Source of the DNA: Cylicocyclus nassatus
Lineage: Eukaryota; Nematoda; Chromadorea; Rhabditida; Strongylidae
NCBI GenBank assembly: GCA_958299035.1
Contig: CATQJL010000316.1
Coordinates: 48,109,585-48,173,584, forward strand
Direction of reading: 5' to 3'
DNA length: 64,000 bases
The translations under genes were made by a program, and so were the position numbers. The stretch's first letter is position 1; each line of letters opens with the position of its first letter. The notes beneath the pieces were generated by a model. The model was not told the DNA's origin and ran no database searches. It worked only from the letters and a program-made list of their open reading frames with translations. Below, in pieces: positions 57,293-64,000 of the stretch.

Positions 57293-58511
57293 GTTTATGA
57301 AGTCAATTTCACAAATAACATAAATCCACTGATATGTTTCTTAATCACTATACAATAATAAAATTGGTAAAATGTAAATTGACAAAGATATATAAGCGAG
57401 TTTATATCCATTTAATTGGTATGACCATTTCAGCTGATACTATGGAAATTAAAATCAAGGGAGATAAGCGATGACGTAGGAAGAAGGCTGTTCTAGTAAA
57501 GCACTTAATGCTATCAGTGTAGGTAGCCGCTATGTGTCAATAAGTAAGAAACAAAACGTGGTCAATTGATTCCGTGATTACAAGCGAGCAGCTGTCATCA
57601 CTATCTGGCTTAGTGTGGTAATTGTTAATATAAAAAACATTTCGAACGCAGTTCATAACAACAAGGCAGTGTTGCTTTAGCAACTCAAAAATTATAATAC
57701 GACCTTTGTTTTGGTTGCAAACTGCAAGGAATTCACACTAGAAAATCTGGATTTATTGGCCATCTCAATTTTTCTTACTTTTAGTACGAAAGAATTCTAC
57801 ATCATATGCAGAACGCTTTATTCAAGATGAATATGAAAACATTGGAATAGATTATCGACTGTGCCTAATAAAGTGCCTCAATCTCATTCTTTCAGGTAGT
57901 TGGAAACTGATTGCGGTGTCCAATATCAAAGATTTAAGCTGTTACCGTAGTTTAGTTTCCCACTTGCGTTCTCGCGTTTTGGAGTTGAATTGCAGTTTCA
58001 TAAGGTTACGAAAACGCTTATACGATTAGCAAAAAAAGTCCGTTCGGTTTCTACAAAGGAATTTTGAGATGAAGAGGGAAGGGTTCGAAGGCACAGTAAA
58101 TCTAATAGCCGCTTATATAAATGGAAGTACTTTTTTAAGGTTAGAGTTACGGATAATATCAGGAGTGGTAGTATGCTCGAAACCATCTCTTGCCACCCAT
58201 CTCTTTCAGATATTTCCACATGTTCCTATCTGAAACGGGATTTATATTCACGAGCTCAGGCAGTGGAAGGGATACCTCAGGAGGGACTTTCACCGTGACG
58301 TCACGGTGACGTCACAAGAAAGAGAATGAAACCCCTCCCCGGGACTCGCAAATCTCTGCTCCGGGGGTGCGCCTGATTTTCAGGAGCCCTGGAGCACCAA
58401 AACGCCTGAAATGGGAGGGCTCCGGAGCACGAGTGGCAAACTCCCGCTGGGCAGAGCCCGGAACTCCCCCATTTTCGCTCCGGAGGTATCCGTTCGATTG
58501 TCTGAGAGAGT
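57293..58511. other. Upstream of CHK gene; no gene seen
   Basis: Presumed 5' flank of the minus-strand kinase gene. No TATA-like element or clear trans-splice acceptor can be claimed. Near 58290-58330 a GTGACGTCAC direct/inverted repeat and, at 58335-58500, GCTCCGG/CCGGAGC inverted words form a GC-rich foldback-like patch. Confidence 0.35.
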
Positions 58512-58736
58512 CCATGGGAGGAAAATGGACTTTTCCACCTTTTATCCGTTCGCGATAGAGCAGTCGGATTCGCTATCGCTCGCGTTATTCAAAAGTTTTT
58601 ATCCCATCGCAACCCACGAGACAAAGGTGTAATGAAAATGATTCAACCATACCTGAGCTTTCGTTTGCGAAATAATCATGTAGATCCTTTCGGAATGGAG
58701 CAAAATGAGATTTACCTCCATTTCAAATGGACCTGG
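58512..58736. repeat. Interspersed repeat, left part of interrupted copy
   Basis: Matches the left third of 32890-33650 (CATGGGAGGAAAATGGACTT, GTAATGAAAATGATTCAACC, GAGATTTACCTCCATTT). It is cut at 58736 where GGCCGTATTCATCATTGC begins. Confidence 0.7.
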
Positions 58737-58791
58737 GGCCGTATTCATCATTGCTACCCGAGGTAAAATGAACCTTGAGGTAAAATGTATC

Positions 58792-59074
58792 GTCGTCTCT
58801 CCGCGATAGATGGGGCGTGTCGTCTGCAAAGTCCGTACATGTAGTACGTGTTTCGTACGGTGCTAGCCGGCGTGGTTTTGCCAACGTTGCCAACGTATGC
58901 GCATGGCAGTTTTCGGCAGTTAGAGAGTACGAAAACTAATGTTATATGATGAAGATTTAACAAGTATTTAGACGTGGCATGTATATACATGCCACGCCAT
59001 GACTAATACCGTACGAAATACGCACGTCTATGGACTTTGCAGACGACACGCCCCATCTATCGCGGGGAGACGAG
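58792..59074. mobile_element. Palindromic MITE nested in the insert
   Basis: Arms TCGTCTCTCCGCGATAGATG and the inverse at 59050-59074 pair through GGGGCGTGTCGTCTGCAAAG and then GTACG-rich inner sequence. Confidence 0.82.
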
Positions 59075-59489
59075 AATACACTGCCTTGAAGCTGTTTCGT
59101 CTTCATCAAGGTACCTCAAGGTTAATTCTACCTCAGCTTGCATGATATGCGGTGATGCTCATTCAAGGCATGCCATAACTTTCAACGGTGTGTAAAAACT
59201 TCCTCAATGTTAATCTCTCTTTTCTACCTTCGTTCTGTGGGCATATATACTTTAAGACCGTTCGCACCTTATGCTCGCTTTGCGTATGCTGCGCCGCTTG
59301 GGGAGCGGACGAGAAAAGCAAAGAGAACCACTAGATAATCACACCATAACAATCTTGAAAGAGATATCAATGTTGTCTTTAGTAAATTATCCTAAAGATC
59401 ATACATCCTTGACGCCATAATCTGTGTTTTTCTAACAAGGAGTTATCTATAAGAACGATATCTCTTTCCCCGCTTGTGACTGGAATTAC

Positions 59490-60041
59490 CCGAAATGTTT
59501 CAACCTCAAGCGCCAGCTGCCAACTGCCTCAATGATAATAAACGGGAAGCGGAGTCCAGCATGATTGTGGCAAATGGGCATCTTGAAACGGTTAGCCTTT
59601 GCATATTCTACGATTTCTCCCTTGATGCCGTGCGTAGTTTGTTCGATTGGAGCGCATTTTCTTCCTCAAACGCACCGGCGTCTTTGATATCCCGAATCCT
59701 AACGAGGTATTAATTTTTGAAATTCGCAAAAATACTACATTAGACTCCGTGTCGAATTTTCTTCTTATCAGCTCGATTACCAATTCAACATGATACGCGA
59801 TGATATAGGCCGTCCGCGCTGCGCGCGGAGAGCAACACTGTTGCGTCCAGTGAAGATAGTTGAGCGCCTATATGACTTGGGCGCACAATTAGGCTTACTG
59901 GGAAGGATCCCTAAGCTGCATGCGAGTGAGTCCAGAGACAATGCTAGCCATTTACTCCGAAAAAAATATTTGGAACGTTCCTTTGAAATACCTGCGGTCT
60001 CTTTGCGGTCTTCCGCCGAAATTATACTAAGGCTAACTTGA
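59490..60041 (+). other. GC-richer patch with two unrecognised ORFs
   Basis: ORFs 59495-59713 (72 codons) and 59790-60041 (83 codons) have coding-like composition, and a 104-codon minus ORF overlaps the second. If the 4.4-kb block is one transposon, this is where remains of its transposase might lie, but no catalytic motif was seen. It could equally be captured host sequence. Confidence 0.25.
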
Positions 60042-61029
60042 ATTGTACCAAAAAAATTTAAAAATAATGGAATTCCTACAAACGCAATCAACTCACTTGC
60101 AAATTCTCATAACTCATGTAAGTAAGTTTTAAAAATTTTAAAAAACTATCCCCTTCCCTCCATTGGGCCACTGGTCTATTGTACGGTATCAAAATCACAG
60201 AATAGACGACACTACTGCCCCAGGGGTTATTGGTATGCCACGAAAAGAATGTCAGTTTCATACAGTTAGAATTTTTGAAATGTGAGATGGCTCAAAACTT
60301 CAAAGTTGCTTAAAAATTTGTTGAGAGGTTTTTTTCCAGTTTGCTGATCACAAATGTGATTCCAGTAGTTCTCCAATCTCGTAATCCTTGCTGGAAAATT
60401 TTATCAAAACATTATCCCGAACTCTTAGATGGTGCTTTGACGTAGTAGAGCTGTATCTTAGCTAAAAAAGAAGTATAATAAGAGTAAGAAAATGTTTGTA
60501 GAAACATAGGGAATTGTTACAAACTGAGTGCGAAGCTACGTGGACGCCATGATCTTGCTCCTTCAGCAAAAACAAAATTCTGAGGATTATCTACCAAAAT
60601 CAGCTACACCAAATTCAAAACACGATTGTCGTTATGACACAAACGTGCCAGCTCAGACGCTGGAAGCGGACAAGCTGTGGCCCTTAATTAATACTGCGAT
60701 TTACAAATTGTGGGCTGATAGGATAAGGAAAATTATAGTAAACTTATGATCCGGGGTCAGCCGCCCTATGGAGGATCGTGGTTCGAGTGTAATTTAATGC
60801 AAGTGCACCCAAAGGCCGCGGTTGGGCTGCACCATAGCGGCTGAGCAGAGTTAGCATATTCACTGCATAATTTTCCGCGGCTCATGCACTTTCAGAGCCT
60901 GAGATATGAAGAATGTATGAGTTTATGGCACGTACTTTTCTAGCTGCTTCGGCTGCAGTGGTGATAGAATGAACCCTACTTCAATATAAGATACCTCGAG
61001 AAGCTACAAGGTAGAATCTTCCTCAAGGT

Positions 61030-61260
61030 ATCATCTATATATATATAAAACTCAAAAATTGTCAGTTTGGAGGGTATGTGCGTTATAGAAACGCGCGCCG
61101 CTCAACCGATTAAGCTGAAACTTTACACACATATGTTTTCGAGCCTTGCGCAGATGATAGGCTACTTTTTGCAGCGATTCGTTGGGTCCTTCTATCGATT
61201 TATTGATTTGCAGCACTTTGCAATAAAAATGATTCTTGTCATTTGCTATCAAAACAGGGG
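61030..61260 (+). mobile_element. Second Helitron-like 5' module
   Basis: TCTATATATATATAAAACTC, then CGCCGCTCAACCGATTAAGC, AAACTTTACACACATATG and GATAGGCTACTTTTTGCAG follow the general plan of the Helitron-like elements (AT-rich start, ACCGATT, ACTTTRCACA). The sequence family is different and no 3' end was found. Confidence 0.4.
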
Positions 61261-62930
61261 TATGTAAACAAGGCTGGCATGTCTCATTGTGATCTTCTGT
61301 TGACGAAGTGCAGTGAAAAGTGTTCTTGATATGAGTCTCATATGAATCTTAAATGGATGCACTAAATGTATCTTATGCGGAAACCTTAGCGTGCAAGAGA
61401 CCATGAGTGCTTTGTAGCGAGTGTTTTGTATGGAAGCGTGCTCAATTTACGCTTATAATCAATGCTTTCTTCGTTACATGCTCAATTTAAACAATGAGGG
61501 GTCAAAATTTTTCATGAGATTGCGCACAAATTATTTGTCAATACCAGAAATAATGTCAAGACAAGCGACAACTCACATTCGCTATAGTTGATCCCTGGGA
61601 CCAGGAAAGTGCGCGAGTGCAAAGTACTGCCGACTCCACAAAAATTGACGGCAAGCAGTGAATGAAGATGAAGTAGCCGGTTAACGGCAAAGTGTCACAA
61701 AAAATGATCCTCATAATAACAATGAGCGCTGCTATCAATTAACTCGCGCTGCTTGCTTAGGTTTTGCGTGTTGAACTTGATTTGGAGAAAGAGAGGTATG
61801 CTACCGACTAATAAGTGTTCACATTTTGTTTTTGTTCTTTACACAGTTTCTACAATGCCACCGAATACCTTATCTTCATTCCCGATCAGTGATCATTCCC
61901 GGGCTGGACCGGGCAGATCAGCTAGTGACTTATAATAAGCGGCTTGATTTGAAGCTGTGTGGAGTTTGTCCGTTACGAAATTACAGTGAGGAATGATTTA
62001 CGATACTTAACATCATGTTAGATTAAGACAGCGAGTATGGTTCATTTCTAACTAAGCCTCTCACGCTGCAATCATCCGAACAATGATTTAAGAGACAATC
62101 TCAGAGAGTGAGTTTATTACGATTTATGACTCCAGTGCGCACTGGTAATTTCGTATTCATCAAAATTTATCTCTCAATTTTAAAATAACCTGTGCCAGCA
62201 TGATAAACACTGACGTTTTTTCGGAGAAGGGCATGGCGTATTTGCGGTGAATTGCTTTTTTTCATATTCGCATGGGTTTTACGCGAGGATGCTCATGTCT
62301 TTAGAGTGTGAAAGGGTACAATTGGTGAATTGGAGAGGATAGGATACATATTATAGAAAACACTTCTAGGTTTTAAGACTCTATCCGGGAAAATATCTGC
62401 TTCTAAGTGCAATTTACAAAATTCTCTGCTGCGATGCCTACCTGATGCCTACTGCAGTTGAATTTGAGTTGAGAAACTGAACAAGACCAAAGAATTGCGT
62501 TACACGAACGTCAACACTGGATTTTCTTGAATACAGAGCTTGCAAAGCGATTTGTTTTTGGGTTATACAAATTTAAGCTGGTGGTTTCAGTGTGCTATGC
62601 TCAAAATACTGTTTGATAGGGTCTATGATGCTCAAAATGCTGTTGGAGCAAATAAGAGATTTGTTTGATTTTCTCTGGTTCAGTACATCAGTTTCACAGG
62701 AGTTTTAAAACACTCACAACATATCCATAGGATGAAAGAGAATTGTAGTACTAATTTTTTTACATGTCTATAACTCTAGCTAATCTCAACGAAATTGAAC
62801 AAAATTGCTGCAGTGGGTTCAGTTTGTCACTTCAGTGTTCGTGTGAAAAACCATCCTCTAAAACCTTGTAGATTTCTAAAGGTATCACTCCTAACCTTGC
62901 CTTTTGCTAGTGTGAAGTTTCTATTGTAAA
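61261..62930. other. Interior of the 4.4-kb insert, nothing recognised
   Basis: AT-rich, short ORFs only. Confidence 0.35.
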
Positions 62931-63150
62931 TGTACCTTGAGGTAAAGGCATCAAGTTTGATGAATACGGTATCGCTGATAAGGCTACTTTGAGGTAGAAT
63001 TTACCTCAAGGTATCATCCATTCCACATGAAATCATTTTCAAGGTTAATCTTGAGCATTTACCTCAAGGTACATTGATGAATACGGGTTTTGAGTGATAA
63101 TCATACCTCAAGGTTTATTTTACCTCAAGGTAGCAATGATGAATACGGCC

Positions 63151-63600
63151 TCTGAAAGCCCATTTTACTCCCAGCAGCAAAGTGAGCTGGGACTAAGCAC
63201 ATGTTTGACCTTTATTGCATATTTGCCTTCGATTTTTTGTTAGTGTGTTCCCTAGCCCATTTTAAAGTGATGAGTAAATGGAGAAAGTTTGACCTCTAAG
63301 GTCTGGAATAAATGTTTCTTTCATACTATTCGAAATACTTCGAAAATTATGGATAAATGTTTAATTTATTTGTAAACCCAAACAAGCTCGGTTGCTCTCA
63401 AATATTAGGTTAATGCAACTCAATAAACCCATCAAATCATCAATGTATCGATTCCTGAACCTAAATTCGTGCTTTGTAATATAAATAAAGAGTTAGCTCT
63501 TTGTATGTCTTGACCCCTCGGGGAATCAAGCTTCCAAAGACCGCTTTAAAATCTGTGACTTTGAGTTTGATGGCGAGAAATACTGGGGTGCCGCTAGCTA
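63151..63600. repeat. Interspersed repeat, right part of interrupted copy
   Basis: Continues the match to 32890-33650 (CTGAAAGCCCATTTTA, AGCAGCAAAGTGAGCTGGGA, TTTGACCTTTATTGCATATT, GCCGCTAGCTAGC). Similarity fades towards 63800. Confidence 0.7.
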
Positions 63601-64000
63601 GCCCCTACATGTCCGTAGAAAAATCTTAAGAGCAGTAGTACATACGTGAATTAGGCCTTATTCTCGCATGGAAAACGAGAGAGAAATGTATAGAAACACG
63701 ATTGTGCAGGATAATATCTTGACCACGGCATTTTTAACGACACTGGTTGACGCCCAGACAAAAGTTGCAGTATTTACGGAAGGACAATAGCACAAATTTT
63801 TGTTTATGATCTATATTTTTGTGAAGAAAAAGTGTAAGAAGATTCGTTTTCTTCGAAGACTATGACAGTAACGTACGGACTATTGAGTAAGAAAATTTTA
63901 CAGAATCGCTGAGGCTGAGCACATTGTAGTAGTTTTGCGATCAAACTCAAAATCACGCAGTTCAAAATGCTTTTGTAAGCTTATGGCTAGACAACGAACA
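63601..64000. other. Right edge, nothing recognised
   Basis: No ORF or repeat noticed beyond the fading tail of the interspersed repeat. Confidence 0.4.

Larger units (their letters stand above)
58737..63150. mobile_element. 4.4-kb insert with GGCCGTATTCATCATTGCTACC ends
   Basis: Left GGCCGTATTCATCATTGCTA and right TAGCAATGATGAATACGGCC are exact inverted termini, continuing into GAGGTAAAATGAACCTTGAGG and its near inverse. The insert separates two halves of the repeat that is continuous at 32890-33650. Flanks suggest a 2-3-bp target duplication (CTG-like). Repeats of ACCTTGAGGTA recur at 59110-59130, 60990-61030 and 62930-63140, so several related copies may be clustered. No recognised transposase. 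Contained ORFs (59495-59713, 59790-60041, minus 59777-60091, 60528-60749) are unassigned. Confidence 0.6.

Noticed and set aside
60740..60830. Possible tRNA/SINE-like B box (GGTTCGAGTGT)
   Set aside because: Only a partial B box; no A box at the right distance.

Overview
The window is non-coding-rich eukaryotic DNA: AT-rich, with short GT-AG introns of about 45-65 bp beside longer ones. The only gene with an obvious family match is a CHK/DUF1679 small-molecule kinase-like gene of the type greatly expanded in nematodes, and the most recognisable retroelement is a nematode-style CR1-like LINE. Together these suggest a clade V (strongylid, possibly hookworm-like) nematode. That placement is inference from memory of the families, not a search.

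Layout. 1-245 is a GC-rich block, perhaps an exon of a gene beyond the left edge. 246-28000 is mostly gene-poor DNA with MITEs: mariner-type with TA target sites (4960-5582, 12300-12910, 18264-19790, 22462-23274, 26541-27432), hAT-type with 8-bp target sites (6823-7052, 17402-17647), foldback elements (10025-10470, 14320-14648), a Helitron-like element (20350-20707) and a dead mariner transposase fragment (about 21160-21360). An assembly gap of exactly 500 N (27440-27939) is followed directly by 25 bases matching a SMART cDNA primer, a likely artefact.

28855-30186 holds a small candidate secreted-protein gene (29448-30115, signal peptide, one intron, AATAAA) with decayed relatives upstream. 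Its C-terminal half is an arginine-rich tract encoded by a 6/9-bp microsatellite. 34400-35270 has two unrecognised coding-like ORF regions. 35374-39295 is a run of foldback elements and a Helitron-like element folded into a long palindrome. 40940-47965 contains the two ends of a degenerate CR1-like LINE separated by foldback elements, with a TTAA-flanked MITE inside its 3' tail. 48424-52051 holds further nested mariner and hAT MITEs.

52321-57292 (minus strand) is the main gene, a CHK-like kinase with an 11-exon model of about 428 residues. The expected catalytic aspartate of the HGD motif reads asparagine (HGN). Its 2.8-kb intron 6 contains a MITE with another MITE inside it and an old Helitron-type repeat array. 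58512-63600 is a repeat also present at 32890-33650, here interrupted by a 4.4-kb block bounded by inverted termini. No CRISPR array, rRNA or convincing functional tRNA gene was seen. The genes do not form an operon or obvious pathway.
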